A stretch of DNA of 49,540 nucleotides from Zoogloeaceae bacterium (lineage in GTDB: Bacteria; Pseudomonadota; Gammaproteobacteria; Burkholderiales; Rhodocyclaceae). Numbering within the stretch: the stretch's first letter is position 1; the number at the start of each line of letters is the position of its first letter. This document shows positions 17,885-26,420 of this stretch, piece by piece. The stretch spans positions 1 to 49,540 of the forward strand of contig JAITSU010000027.1 of assembly GCA_031287525.1 (NCBI GenBank), given 5' to 3'. The notes beneath the pieces were generated by a model. The model did no database searches and had not been told where the DNA came from. It was given only the letters and a program-made list of their open reading frames with translations. A program made the position numbers and the translations under genes.

Positions 17885-19015
17885 TCATGCATCCAGTCTA
17901 CGGCAAAGAATCCGTACATCCTGCCCGATACGCTCACAACTTTGCAAGCCGAATGACCAACATTCGGTCAGATTTTCCAGTTCCGGCAACACCGCCAGCG
18001 GACGGGCGGAAGCGCCCAACAGACAGGGCGCGAGATAAACGAGCAGTTCGTCCGCCAATCCAGCGGCGATGAACGCGCCATTCAAGGTCGCGCCGGCTTC
18101 GCCATGCACTTCGTTCAGCCCGCGCCGCCCCAATTCCCGCATGAGTTGCTTCAAGTCAATCCGTTCGCCATGCCCCGCCGCCGCGTTGGACGCATCCGGC
18201 AGACAAAGCCATTCCGCGCCCTTGTCCAGCAAGGGCTGCGCCCTGGTTTTGTCGTCCAGCGCGGAAACCACCAGCACCGACGCGCCGTCAGCGAACAAAC
18301 GCGCGTCGGGCGAAAGTTCCAGACGGCTGTCGAGGATAATTTTCAGGGGTTGGCGGGCAGTTTCCGACGCCGCGTACACGCCCCGCGCGTTCAGTTGCGG
18401 ATTGTCGTTTTTCACCGTGCCGATGCCAGTCAACAGGGCGCAAGCGCGGGCGCGAAAGCGATGCCCGTCCTGCCGCGCCGTCGCGCCGGTAATCCATTGG
18501 CTCTGCCCGTTTTTCAGCGCCGTGCGCCCATCCAGACTGGCGGCGATTTTCAGGCGCAACCAGGGTGTGCCACGGGTCATGCGGGCAATAAAGCCGATGT
18601 TGAGTTCCCGCGCTTTTGCCGCCAGCAAGCCTTCTTCTGTGGCAATTCCCGCCGCCCGCAACATCGCCATGCCGCGACCGGCCACCAGCGGATTGGGGTC
18701 GCGCAGGGCAGCGACAACCCGACCGACGCCCGCCGCAATCAAGGCTTCGGCGCAGGGCGGTGTGCGCCCGTGATGCGCGCAGGGTTCAAGCGTTACGTAG
18801 ACCGTCGCGCCACGCGCCTTCGCGCCCGCCGCCGCCAGCGCGTGGATTTCGGCGTGCGGCTCACCGGCGCGTACATGCCAGCCTTCGCCCACGATTTCGC
18901 CGTCTTGCGTGAGCACACAGCCGACGCGGGGATTGGGGGATGTAGAGAAAAGCCCGCGCTCCGCCAGCGTGAGCGCGTGTTGCATGAAATCAGCGTCGGC
19001 GGCAGTAAAGGTCAC
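17885..19015 (-). CDS. ribD: Bifunctional riboflavin deaminase/reductase
   Basis: RibD carries out the second and third steps of riboflavin synthesis. The N-terminal cytidine-deaminase-like domain has the zinc site HAEIH (His54, Glu56) and PCAHHGRTPPC (Cys79, Cys88). The C-terminal NADPH-dependent reductase domain starts near 150. GTG at 19015 is preferred: it gives VTFTAADADFMQHALTLAER, the usual betaproteobacterial opening, and begins 4 nt after the nrdR stop. The longer ATG frame from 19069 would add 18 unrelated residues inside nrdR. It sits in the common glyA-nrdR-ribD order. Confidence 0.95.
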   Translation of the reverse strand: MTFTAADADFMQHALTLAERGLFSTSPNPRVGCVLTQDGEIVGEGWHVRAGEPHAEIHALAAAGAKARGATVYVTLEPCAHHGRTPPCAEALIAAGVGRVVAALRDPNPLVAGRGMAMLRAAGIATEEGLLAAKARELNIGFIARMTRGTPWLRLKIAASLDGRTALKNGQSQWITGATARQDGHRFRARACALLTGIGTVKNDNPQLNARGVYAASETARQPLKIILDSRLELSPDARLFADGASVLVVSALDDKTRAQPLLDKGAEWLCLPDASNAAAGHGERIDLKQLMRELGRRGLNEVHGEAGATLNGAFIAAGLADELLVYLAPCLLGASARPLAVLPELENLTECWSFGLQSCERIGQDVRILCRRLDA

Positions 19016-19019
19016 GATT

Positions 19020-19481
19020 TCACGATTTGCGGGACGGCGACACTTCGCGGATGACGCGGGAAAACGCATTCACGTCTTCAAAATTGCGATACACCGAGGC
19101 GAAGCGGATATACGCCACCTTGTCCAGCCGCTTCAATTCGGACATCACCAGTTCGCCCACCTGCTGCGAACTGATTTCCCGTTCGCCGGATGAGCGCAGA
19201 CGCTCCTCAATGGCGTCGATGGCGCTATCTACCGCTTCGGTCGTCACCGGACGCTTGCGGAGCGCCAAATCCAGACTGGCGCGTAATTTTTCGCGCAAAA
19301 ATGGCGCGCGCGCGCCATTTTTCTTGACCACCAGCGGCAACTGCACTTCCGCCCGTTCGTAGGTGGTAAACCGCTTGTCGCAGACCATGCAACGACGACG
19401 GCGACGCACCACGTCGCCCTCCTCGCTCAAGCGGGTATCGACGACGGCGCTGTCGGCAGCGCCGCAAAACGGGCATTTCAT
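19020..19481 (-). CDS. nrdR: Ribonucleotide reductase regulator NrdR
   Basis: A 153-residue NrdR of full length. The N-terminal zinc ribbon has Cys3, Cys6, Cys31 and Cys34 (CPFC and CMVC). An ATP-cone domain follows (about 45-135) that senses ATP/dATP. NrdR represses ribonucleotide reductase operons by binding NrdR boxes when dATP is high. It is 33 nt downstream of glyA and nearly abuts ribD. Confidence 0.96.
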   Translation of the reverse strand: MKCPFCGAADSAVVDTRLSEEGDVVRRRRRCMVCDKRFTTYERAEVQLPLVVKKNGARAPFLREKLRASLDLALRKRPVTTEAVDSAIDAIEERLRSSGEREISSQQVGELVMSELKRLDKVAYIRFASVYRNFEDVNAFSRVIREVSPSRKS

Positions 19482-19514
19482 GCGCGCGCCGCCGCAATGC
19501 GAGTCATGGTTCGC

Positions 19515-20762
19515 TTACGCTCCGTAAACCGGAAACTTGTGGCACAACTCGGCGACTTCGCCGCGCACCCGCTTCAATACCGCCTCGTCTTCCGGCGCGT
19601 CCAGCACGTCGGCAATCAGGTTGGCGATTTTTTCCGCCTCCAGTTCCTTGAAACCGCGCGTGGTCATCGCCGGAGAGCCGATGCGGATGCCGGAAGTCAC
19701 AAACGGTTTTTCCGGGTCTTTCGGGATGGCATTCTTGTTTACCGTGATGTGGGCGCGCCCCAAGGCGGCTTCGGCGGCCTTGCCGGTGATTTTCTTGGCG
19801 CGCAGGTCGACCAGAAACACGTGCGATTCCGTGCCGCCGGAAACAATCCGCAGCCCCCGTTCCTGCAAGGCGCGCACCATGACCCGCGCGTTATTCAAAA
19901 CCTGTTCCTGCGTCTGCTTGAAAGCGGGCGTCGCGGCTTCCTTGAAACACACCGCCTTTGCCGCAATCACATGTTCCAGCGGGCCGCCTTGCAGACCGGG
20001 GAAGATGGCGGAATTGAGCGCCTTTTCGTGTGCCGCCTTCATCAGAATCGCGCCCCCGCGCGGGCCGCGCAGGGTCTTGTGCGTGGTGGTGGTCACAACA
20101 TCGGCGTGGGGGACGGGATTCGGGTAATAACCCGCCGCAATCAGCCCGGCGTAGTGCGCCATATCCACCCAGAAAATCGCGCCGACTTCCCTGGCGATTT
20201 GGGCAAAACGCGCCCAGTCGATCCGCAGCGAATAGGCGGAAGCGCCCGCCACGATGATTTTGGGCTTGTGCTCACGCGCGAGCTTTGCCACCTGCGCGTA
20301 GTCAATGGCTTCCTTTTCGTCCAGCCCGTAGGAAACGACGTTGAACCACTTGCCGGACAGGTTCAATGCCATGCCGTGCGTGAGGTGTCCGCCTTCGGCA
20401 AGGCTCATGCCCATGATGGTGTCGCCTGGCTCGGCAAACGCCATCAGCACCGCCTGATTCGCCTGCGAACCGGAATTCGGCTGCACATTCGCCGCTTCCG
20501 CGCCGAACAGGGATTTCAGACGGTCAATCGCCAACTGTTCGACCACATCCACGTGTTCGCAACCGCCGTAGTAACGCTTGCCGGGATAGCCCTCGGCGTA
20601 CTTGTTGGTCAGTTGCGAGCCTTGCGCCTGCATCACGGCGCGGGACACATAATTTTCAGAAGCGATCAGTTCAATGTGATCTTCCTGACGGCGATTCTCG
20701 GCTTCAATCGCCTTCCACAATTCAGGGTCAACCCTGGCAAGGGTATCTTGGGCGGAAAACAT
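19515..20762 (-). CDS. glyA: Serine hydroxymethyltransferase
   Basis: GlyA converts serine and tetrahydrofolate to glycine and 5,10-methylene-THF in the cytoplasm. The 415-residue product carries the PLP-binding Lys229 in [14 protein letters not shown] and the usual N-terminal IASENYVS motif. ATG at 20762 ([16 protein letters not shown]) is the family start; an open frame continues far upstream but runs through the divergent thioesterase gene and cannot be coding. First gene of the glyA-nrdR-ribD run. Confidence 0.97.
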   Translation of the reverse strand: MFSAQDTLARVDPELWKAIEAENRRQEDHIELIASENYVSRAVMQAQGSQLTNKYAEGYPGKRYYGGCEHVDVVEQLAIDRLKSLFGAEAANVQPNSGSQANQAVLMAFAEPGDTIMGMSLAEGGHLTHGMALNLSGKWFNVVSYGLDEKEAIDYAQVAKLAREHKPKIIVAGASAYSLRIDWARFAQIAREVGAIFWVDMAHYAGLIAAGYYPNPVPHADVVTTTTHKTLRGPRGGAILMKAAHEKALNSAIFPGLQGGPLEHVIAAKAVCFKEAATPAFKQTQEQVLNNARVMVRALQERGLRIVSGGTESHVFLVDLRAKKITGKAAEAALGRAHITVNKNAIPKDPEKPFVTSGIRIGSPAMTTRGFKELEAEKIANLIADVLDAPEDEAVLKRVRGEVAELCHKFPVYGA

Positions 20763-20882
20763 GGGGCGTTGCTCTCTTGGCGTTGGAAAGAACGCGATTT
20801 TACAGGGATGCGACAGGGAAAAGAAGAACAACCGGACACTTGCTAGAATGGCGACTTGAAGAAAACCAACAGGAGCGCCGCC

Positions 20883-21380
20883 ATGCAAGCATTTCAGGAT
20901 GATTACCCCGACCGTTTCAGCCATTGTTTCGGCTGCGGCAAGAGCAACCCGCAAGGCTTGCGCCTCAAAACCTACTGGGATGATGAGGATGCTGAAAGCA
21001 CCCTCACCCGCTTCACCCCGCCCGCCTTCTACAGCGGCGGCGTGCCGGAAAACGTGTATGGCGGCCTGATTGCCGCATTGTTCGACTGCCACGGCACCGC
21101 CTCCGCCGCCGCCTTCGCCTGCCGCGCCGAAGGACGGGGAATGGGAGAGGGAATAGAAACGGAGCAACCCGCCATCCGCTACGTCACCGCCTCCCTGAAA
21201 GTGGATTTTCTGCGCCCCACCCCGCAACACCAGGAACTCGCCATCCGCGCCCGCCTCGTCAGCCTCGAAGGTCGCAAGGTCAAACTGGACATGACGTTGA
21301 GCGCAGGGGGAAAAGTGTGCGCGAAAGGGGAAATGCTGGCGGTGCGGTTTGTGGAACGGCAGGAAACAGAGGGCGGGTGA
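20883..21380 (+). CDS. PaaI-like hotdog-fold thioesterase family protein
   Basis: A 165-residue hotdog-fold protein with the motifs [18 protein letters not shown] near the N-terminus, [18 protein letters not shown] in the central helix, and DFLRPTPQ. The FGCG motif is shared by a subgroup of PaaI-type thioesterases acting on small acyl-CoA substrates; the substrate here is unknown. ATG at 20883 is chosen because AGGAG lies 7-8 nt upstream; a TTG 27 nt earlier has no such site. It is divergent from glyA. Confidence 0.75.
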   Translation: MQAFQDDYPDRFSHCFGCGKSNPQGLRLKTYWDDEDAESTLTRFTPPAFYSGGVPENVYGGLIAALFDCHGTASAAAFACRAEGRGMGEGIETEQPAIRYVTASLKVDFLRPTPQHQELAIRARLVSLEGRKVKLDMTLSAGGKVCAKGEMLAVRFVERQETEGG

Positions 21381-21429
21381 CAGCAGAATTCTTGCCAACG
21401 TTATGTTTTTGTTACTACAATAACTGCTC

Positions 21430-21699
21430 ATGGTCACTTACGACGAAGCCAAGCGAACCATCAATCTCAAAAGGCACGGCATCGACCTTGCCGATTGTGT
21501 CCGCATTTTTGACGCGCCGATGCTGACCGATGAAGATACCCGTCTGGCTTATGGCGAAGTTCGTTTTGACAGTCTTGGCTGGCTGGATGGATGCGTAGTA
21601 CGACTGATATGGACAGAGCGCGAATCCGCGCCGCGCCTGATTTCTTGCCGAAAAGGTGAAAAACATGATATTGCACGCTACTTCAAAGCCTTTTTTTAG
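21430..21699 (+). CDS. brnT: BrnT-family toxin
   Basis: An 89-residue BrnT-type ribonuclease toxin: the start [20 protein letters not shown], the central [13 protein letters not shown], and the end [19 protein letters not shown] match the family. BrnT toxins are RelE-like folds that cut RNA and stop translation. The gene overlaps the next one, the antitoxin, by 44 nt in another frame. Toxin-first order is normal for brnTA, which is usually autoregulated by BrnA. Confidence 0.85.
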   Translation: MVTYDEAKRTINLKRHGIDLADCVRIFDAPMLTDEDTRLAYGEVRFDSLGWLDGCVVRLIWTERESAPRLISCRKGEKHDIARYFKAFF

Positions 21700-22006
21700 C
21701 CCCGAACAGGTTGCCGCCGCACTCGCCGCCGCGCCGGATACGGTGGCAGACGATTCGGACTTTCCCGCCTCGCCGGATTGGGATAACGCCATCGTCAGCC
21801 ATTCGTATGCGGAATTGAAAGAAAAACTCGCCGCGCGAAAGGCGGGCGGCAGACCCAAAAGCGCCGCGCCAAAAGAATCGCTCACCCTGCGATACAGCCC
21901 CGATGTGCTGGCAGCCTTCCGCGCTACCGGCAAAGGTTGGCAAACGCGCATCAACGCGGCGCTGACGGATTGGCTGAAAACACACTCGCCGGGTGAAATT
22001 GCCTGA
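21656..22006 (+). CDS. brnA: BrnA-family antitoxin
   Basis: A 116-residue BrnA-type antitoxin. The N-terminal half binds the toxin; the C-terminal ribbon-helix-helix DNA-binding region reads KESLTLRYSPDVLAAFRATG followed by KGWQTRINAALTDWL. It overlaps brnT by 44 nt. A precise upstream start cannot be fixed, since methionines at codons 1 and 4 are both possible. The stop TGA overlaps an ATG that opens into the remnant described next. Confidence 0.85.
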   Translation: MKNMILHATSKPFFSPEQVAAALAAAPDTVADDSDFPASPDWDNAIVSHSYAELKEKLAARKAGGRPKSAAPKESLTLRYSPDVLAAFRATGKGWQTRINAALTDWLKTHSPGEIA

Positions 22007-22205
22007 TGAACATCAACAGCGAAGAAGAACCCTGAACTTGCTTTTGCGCGGCTGGACAGACTTTGGAGCACAGCGTTACGGTACGCCGGAAAGCGATGAA
22101 CTGGAAACCCTGACGCGCTATTGAACACTACGAAAATGAGCGCCACCCGACGCCGCCTTCCGATTCCAACAAGGTCATCAACCCACCCGACGCGCCCCGC
22201 CGTCG
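22006..22205 (+). pseudogene. Frameshifted remnant of an XRE/HigA-type antitoxin
   Basis: Three reading frames in succession give pieces of one known pattern: NPELAFARLDRLW (about 22028-22066), GTPESDELETLTR (about 22080-22118) and AIEHYENERHPTPPSD (about 22119-22166). Joined, they resemble the N-terminal half of HigA-like antitoxins, which reads ..ALARLDALW..GTPEGDELE..L..IEAYE..HYPI... The helix-turn-helix half is missing. The gene is dead through small indels and truncation. The family call is from memory of the motif. Confidence 0.5.
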
Positions 22206-22372
22206 ACTTCATCCATCCCCTGCCCCCTGCCTGCCTTCTTCTGAACCGCGTCGTCCGTCGAAGCGCGGACGTTTTCTTCTTCGTGTTCGTGCGAAGCGGG
22301 CGCAATGCGGGAGGTTACGGGAAGGGGCGCGGCAAAAGCGGCGGCGTGCATACCAAAGGATGAGGATTCCAT
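22178..22372 (-). CDS. Possible small hypothetical protein
   Basis: A 64-codon minus-strand frame (start MESSSFGMHAAAFAAPLPVT) with AGGAG 8 nt upstream. The product has no recognised domain; its middle is acidic (HEHEEENVRAS). It overlaps the end of the antitoxin remnant on the other strand. The ribosome site is the only positive evidence. Confidence 0.25.
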   Translation of the reverse strand: MESSSFGMHAAAFAAPLPVTSRIAPASHEHEEENVRASTDDAVQKKAGRGQGMDEVDGGARRVG

Positions 22373-22436
22373 GATGGCGACTCCTGACGGGTGGACGACT
22401 TCTTTATAGTAGCCCAGGTTCGGGACGCAAGTTGTA

Positions 22437-23355
22437 AGTTCATGTGTCAGGGAAATGATGTAAAATGTATTCATCATTCGGACATAAATGGACATAAAAA
22501 TGGAACAAAAAGACTGGACAACAAACAAGCTGTTTTCTCGATTGATAAATAATCGCTCCGAAAAAGACAGATGGAAAAAGATTCAGATACTACACAAACG
22601 ACCATGCGATGAGGTCTTTTCAAGGTGTATCGAACTCGCAAATTCTGAAAATGTAAAAGAAAGAATTATCGGTGTAGATGTTTTGGCACAACTTGGCGCA
22701 GCAATTGGCGTAGAGCGCAAGCCGTATGAAAAACAGGCGCTACCTCTTTATTTCAAGCTGCTCGACAAGGAAGAAGATACCAAGGCGATAGCGTCCATTT
22801 TATATGCCATCGGTCACAATGCTTATCACGGTTTGACGCTGGCGCAAATAAAGCAACTAAGCCAATATAAAACCCACAAAGACAGCACCGTTCGTCATGC
22901 GCTGGTCATGGCGCTCTCTTGCGTCGATAGAGCGCCTGCAATTGACGTACTGATTGGCTTGTCCAGTGACAAGAGTGATGATGTACGGGATTGGGCGACA
23001 TTTTCCCTGGGACAACAGATTGAAACGGATAACGAAGAAATACGGGAAGCCTTGTGGAAAAGGGTTAATGACAAGCATCGGAATACACGATGTGAAGGAA
23101 TTTATGGTCTTGCCAAAAGAAAAGATGTGCGCGCTATCGAATTGATACGTCGGGAATTGCTTGCCGACGATGGGAATGGTGAGTACGGCGTTCTGATTTT
23201 TGATGCCATTGAGGAATTCAGGGATAGGGAATTTTTACCCCTTCTGGAACATAATCTTGAAGTCGCAAGAAAGGATAAAAGAACAAATCCGTGGTGGCTT
23301 GAACAACTAGAAATCTGTATTGATTCTGTCAGCAAGCGGTGAGTTCATGTGTCAG
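22437..23355. repeat. Segment bounded by a 14-bp direct repeat
   Basis: AGTTCATGTGTCAG occurs at 22437-22450 and again at 23342-23355, exactly bracketing the HEAT-repeat gene. The second copy starts on the gene's stop codon. The enclosed DNA is clearly more A/T-rich than the neighbours, as expected for a transferred segment. No transposase or terminal inverted repeat is present. Confidence 0.55.
22488..23342 (+). CDS. HEAT-repeat protein
   Basis: A 284-residue alpha-helical protein made of HEAT-like repeats from about residue 50 to the end (for example DSTVRHALVMALSCVDRAPA, KSDDVRDWATFSLGQQI, NTRCEGIYGLAKRKDVRAIE). Such repeats bind proteins or nucleic acids; no catalytic motif is visible and the function is unknown. 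The start may be codon 1 or the ATG five codons later (MEQKDW). Base and codon use differ from the flanking genes and a direct repeat brackets it, so it was probably acquired. Confidence 0.75.
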   Translation: MDIKMEQKDWTTNKLFSRLINNRSEKDRWKKIQILHKRPCDEVFSRCIELANSENVKERIIGVDVLAQLGAAIGVERKPYEKQALPLYFKLLDKEEDTKAIASILYAIGHNAYHGLTLAQIKQLSQYKTHKDSTVRHALVMALSCVDRAPAIDVLIGLSSDKSDDVRDWATFSLGQQIETDNEEIREALWKRVNDKHRNTRCEGIYGLAKRKDVRAIELIRRELLADDGNGEYGVLIFDAIEEFRDREFLPLLEHNLEVARKDKRTNPWWLEQLEICIDSVSKR

Positions 23356-23389
23356 AATGCCGGAATTCAAGAGATAACAGAGGTCGCAC

Positions 23390-23635
23390 ATGGCTTTATC
23401 GTGGGTAGAAATTCAGGAACGCGCCAAGGTTTTCGCGGGCAAATGGGTAGGGCTGTTTCTCCGAAACAGCCGGACGTTAACATCCGGCGCGTTCTTCGAT
23501 TCCGCCCTACCTGATGGAAGACTAACGATCAATCGCCCGTCGGCAATTCAGGCTGCGCGGGCAAATAGTGGGGGGAGCATCCTGCTCCCCATTCCAGACA
23601 CGAGGGAGCAGGATGCTCCCTCTACTATGCCCTAA
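23390..23635 (+). pseudogene. N-terminal scrap of a restriction-modification enzyme
   Basis: The frame opens with MALSWVEIQERAKVFAGKW, very like the first residues of large MmeI-type (type IIL) DNA methyltransferase-nucleases (MALSWNEI..RA..F..EW). GAGG lies about 7 nt upstream of the ATG. After about 20 codons the sequence passes into dispersed hairpin repeats and similarity ends. I read this as the stump of a deleted gene. Confidence 0.5.
23447..23488 (+). repeat. Hairpin repeat family 2, copy 2
   Basis: GTAGGGC, hairpin TGTTTCTCCGAAACA, hairpin GCCGGACGTTAACATCCGGC. It is the reverse complement of the copy at 490-532 apart from loop bases. It appears to have replaced the body of the restriction gene scrap. 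Confidence 0.65.
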
Positions 23636-25056
23636 AAATGCAGCGCCCGTTTGTCGCACGCCAGCGCCGCTTCGTGCAGGACTTCGGAAAGGGTCGGGTG
23701 GGCGTGGCAGATGCGCGCCAAATCTTCTGACGCGCCAGCGAATTCAATGGCGGTGACAGCTTCGGCAATCAGGTCGGAGGCGCCTGCGCCGATGATGTGT
23801 ACGCCTAAAATCCGGTCGGTTTGGGCGTCCGCGAGCATTTTGACGAAGCCTTCCGGCGCGCCGATGCCGAGCGCGCGACCGTTTGCCATGAAGGGGATTT
23901 TGCCGGTTTTGTATGCGACGCCCGCCGCTTGCAACTGTTGCTCGCTCTTGCCGATCCAGGCGATTTCGGGCGTGGTGTAGATGACGGAAGGTATCAGGTT
24001 GAGGTCGCAATGTCCGGCTTGTCCGGCGATGATTTCGGCGACCATGACGCCCTCTTCCATCGCCTTGTGCGCCAGCATGGGGCCGCGCACCACGTCGCCA
24101 ATCGCCCAAACCCCTTCAAGATTTGTTTTGCAGTGGGCATCGACTTCAATCATGCCGCGTTCATTTAATTTCAACCCCACGGCGGCGGCGTTCAAGCCTT
24201 CGGTGTTGGGGACGCGACCGACAGAAACAATCAGGCGGTCAGCTTCGAGTTTTTCTTCTTTGCCGTCCTGGTCGGCGTAGGCGACGCTGACGCCTTTTTT
24301 GCTCGCCTTCACCGCGCCAATCTTGACGCCGAAACGCAGGACAAGCCCTTGTTTCATCAGGATTTTTTTGGCTTCTTTGGCGATGTCGGCATCGGCGGCG
24401 GGGAGAAAGTTTGCGCCGACTTCGAGAATGGTCACTTCCGCGCCCAGGCGGTTCCAGACGGAACCCATTTCCAGCCCGATGACGCCCGCGCCGATGATGG
24501 CGAGTTTTTTGGGTACGGCGTCGATGTCGAGCGCGCCGATGTTGTCGCAGACAATCTGGTTATCGACGGGGATATTGGGCAGATGGCGGGCGCTGGAACC
24601 TGTGGCGACGATGACCTGCCGCGCTCCGATTTCCTCATTGCCCACGGCGACTTTCCAGCCTTCCGCCGTCTTGCCGACGAAAGCGCCGTGTCCGGCGAGG
24701 AAAGTCACCTTGTTTTTCTTGAACAAGCCTTTGATGCCAGCGGTCAACTTGCTCACGATGTCGGTCTTGCGGGCAATCATTTTCGGCACGTCGATTTTCG
24801 GCGCGCCCACGCTGATGCCCTGTTCGGCAAAGTCGTGCGCCGCTGCGTGAAACAGGTGCGAGGTGTGCAGCAGCGCCTTGGAAGGAATGCAGCCGACATT
24901 CAGGCAGGTGCCGCCCAAACGGGGTTCGCCCTTGGGATCGGCGTAGGGATTGGATTCGCAGCAGGCGGTCTTGAAGCCGAGTTGCGCGGCGCGGATGGCG
25001 GCTACATAACCGCCGGGGCCGCCGCCGATGACGAGCACATCAAATTGTTGAGTCAT
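23632..25056 (-). CDS. lpdA: Dihydrolipoyl dehydrogenase (E3)
   Basis: A 474-residue FAD enzyme that reoxidises dihydrolipoyl groups with NAD+. The FAD-binding GGGPGGYVAA is at 11-20, the redox disulfide GGTCLNVGCIPSK has Cys51 and Cys56, and the C-terminal catalytic His lies in CHAHPTLSE. It is downstream of odhB and sucA and is most likely the E3 of that 2-oxoglutarate dehydrogenase complex. The 155-nt gap before it holds T/C-rich repeats and not a clear terminator. Confidence 0.96.
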   Translation of the reverse strand: MTQQFDVLVIGGGPGGYVAAIRAAQLGFKTACCESNPYADPKGEPRLGGTCLNVGCIPSKALLHTSHLFHAAAHDFAEQGISVGAPKIDVPKMIARKTDIVSKLTAGIKGLFKKNKVTFLAGHGAFVGKTAEGWKVAVGNEEIGARQVIVATGSSARHLPNIPVDNQIVCDNIGALDIDAVPKKLAIIGAGVIGLEMGSVWNRLGAEVTILEVGANFLPAADADIAKEAKKILMKQGLVLRFGVKIGAVKASKKGVSVAYADQDGKEEKLEADRLIVSVGRVPNTEGLNAAAVGLKLNERGMIEVDAHCKTNLEGVWAIGDVVRGPMLAHKAMEEGVMVAEIIAGQAGHCDLNLIPSVIYTTPEIAWIGKSEQQLQAAGVAYKTGKIPFMANGRALGIGAPEGFVKMLADAQTDRILGVHIIGAGASDLIAEAVTAIEFAGASEDLARICHAHPTLSEVLHEAALACDKRALHF

Positions 25057-25211
25057 GTTTTATCTCTCCGGGAAGGGAATTAACTCCCCTCTCCCTTTGT
25101 GGGAGAGGGGGTGGGGAAGAGGGGTGGGTTGAGCAGGTTCAGGCGTTGTTTCGCGCTGAACCCTCCCCCTCTCCCTAACCCTCCCCCACGAGGGGGGAGG
25201 GAACAAAGCGG
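25057..25211. repeat. Purine/pyrimidine-rich repeat between odhB and lpdA
   Basis: Runs of CCCTCTCCC and the complement GGGAGAGGG form two imperfect hairpins. A related unit (CTCTCCCTAACCCTCCCCC with GGGAGAGGGA) is at about 43811-43865, so this is another dispersed element. Confidence 0.5.
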
Positions 25212-26405
25212 TCAAACGCCCAAAAGCAAACGGGTCGGGTCTTCCAGGGCTTCCTTGATGGCGACCAACCCCAGCACCGCTTCGCGTCCGTCGATGATGC
25301 GGTGGTCGTAGGAGAGCGCCAGATAGTTGATCGGGCGGATGACGATTTGACCGTTTTCAACCACGGCGCGGTCTTTGGTGGCGTGGATGCCGAGGATTGC
25401 GGATTGCGGCGGGTTGATGATGGGGGTGGAGAGCATGGAGCCGAAGATGCCGCCATTGGAAATGGAAAACGTTCCGCCGGTGAGTTCTTCGATGGAGAGT
25501 TTGCCGTTTTTCGCCTTGACGCCGAATTCGACGATTTCTTTTTCGATGTCGGCAATGGAAAGTTCGGAAGCGTTTCGCAGGATGGGGACGACCAGACCGC
25601 GCGGCGAACCGACGGCGATGCCGATATCGACATAGCCGTGATACACGATGTCATTGCCATCAATGGAAGCGTTCAGAATGGGGAATTTTTCCAGCGCGGA
25701 AGACACCGCCTTGACAAAAAAGCCCATGAAGCCCAAGCGCACACCGTGAGTCTTTTCAAATTTTTCGCCATATTGTTTTCTGAGCGCCAGAATCGGCGCC
25801 ATGTTCACTTCATTGAAGGTGGTGAGGATGGCGTTTTCGTTTTTGGATTGCAGCAAACGCTCGGCGATGCGGGCGCGCAGACGGCTCATCGGTACGCGCT
25901 GTTCGGCGCGTTCGCCCAGGGGCAAGGCCGCTGCGGGCGCAACGGACGCGGCAGCGGCGGGAGCAGGTACGGCAGGTTTGCCCGCATGCACGGCGTCTTC
26001 CTTGGTGACGCGACCGCCGCGACCAGAGCCGGTCACGCTTTCGGCGGGAACGCCTTTTTCTTCCAGAATTTTGCGGGCGGCGGGGCTGGCGGTGGAACTC
26101 GACGCGGGCGCGGCGGCGGCAGCAGCTTTGGCAGATGCGGCAGGCGCAGCGGCGGTCGATACGGCGCTGGTGTCGATGCGGGCGATGAGTTCGCCGGAGG
26201 TGACGGTTTCGCCGTCGCCCTTGACGATTTCAATCAACACACCGCCATCGGGAGCGGGGACTTCCAGCACCACTTTGTCGGTTTCGATTTCGACCACGAT
26301 TTCATCGCGGGCGATGGCTTCGCCGATTTTCTTTTTCCAGACGGTCAACGTGCCTTCGGAAACGGATTCGGAAAGTTGGGGGACTTTAACTTCGATCATA
26401 CTCAT
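25212..26405 (-). CDS. sucB: 2-oxoglutarate dehydrogenase E2, dihydrolipoyl succinyltransferase
   Basis: A 397-residue E2. The N-terminal lipoyl domain has the lipoylated Lys44 in [11 protein letters not shown]. An Ala/Pro-rich linker, a peripheral-subunit-binding domain (about 108-145, ending [10 protein letters not shown]), a second linker and a catalytic acyltransferase domain with [12 protein letters not shown] near the C-terminus follow. It carries succinyl from E1 to CoA. It is 15 nt downstream of sucA. Confidence 0.96.
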   Translation of the reverse strand: MSMIEVKVPQLSESVSEGTLTVWKKKIGEAIARDEIVVEIETDKVVLEVPAPDGGVLIEIVKGDGETVTSGELIARIDTSAVSTAAAPAASAKAAAAAAPASSSTASPAARKILEEKGVPAESVTGSGRGGRVTKEDAVHAGKPAVPAPAAAASVAPAAALPLGERAEQRVPMSRLRARIAERLLQSKNENAILTTFNEVNMAPILALRKQYGEKFEKTHGVRLGFMGFFVKAVSSALEKFPILNASIDGNDIVYHGYVDIGIAVGSPRGLVVPILRNASELSIADIEKEIVEFGVKAKNGKLSIEELTGGTFSISNGGIFGSMLSTPIINPPQSAILGIHATKDRAVVENGQIVIRPINYLALSYDHRIIDGREAVLGLVAIKEALEDPTRLLLGV

Positions 26406-26420
26406 GATGGCTCCTCTGAT

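Noticed and set aside
20763-21437. A 225-codon upstream extension of the glyA frame
   Set aside because: It is antisense to the thioesterase gene, and known GlyA proteins begin at the ATG at 20762.
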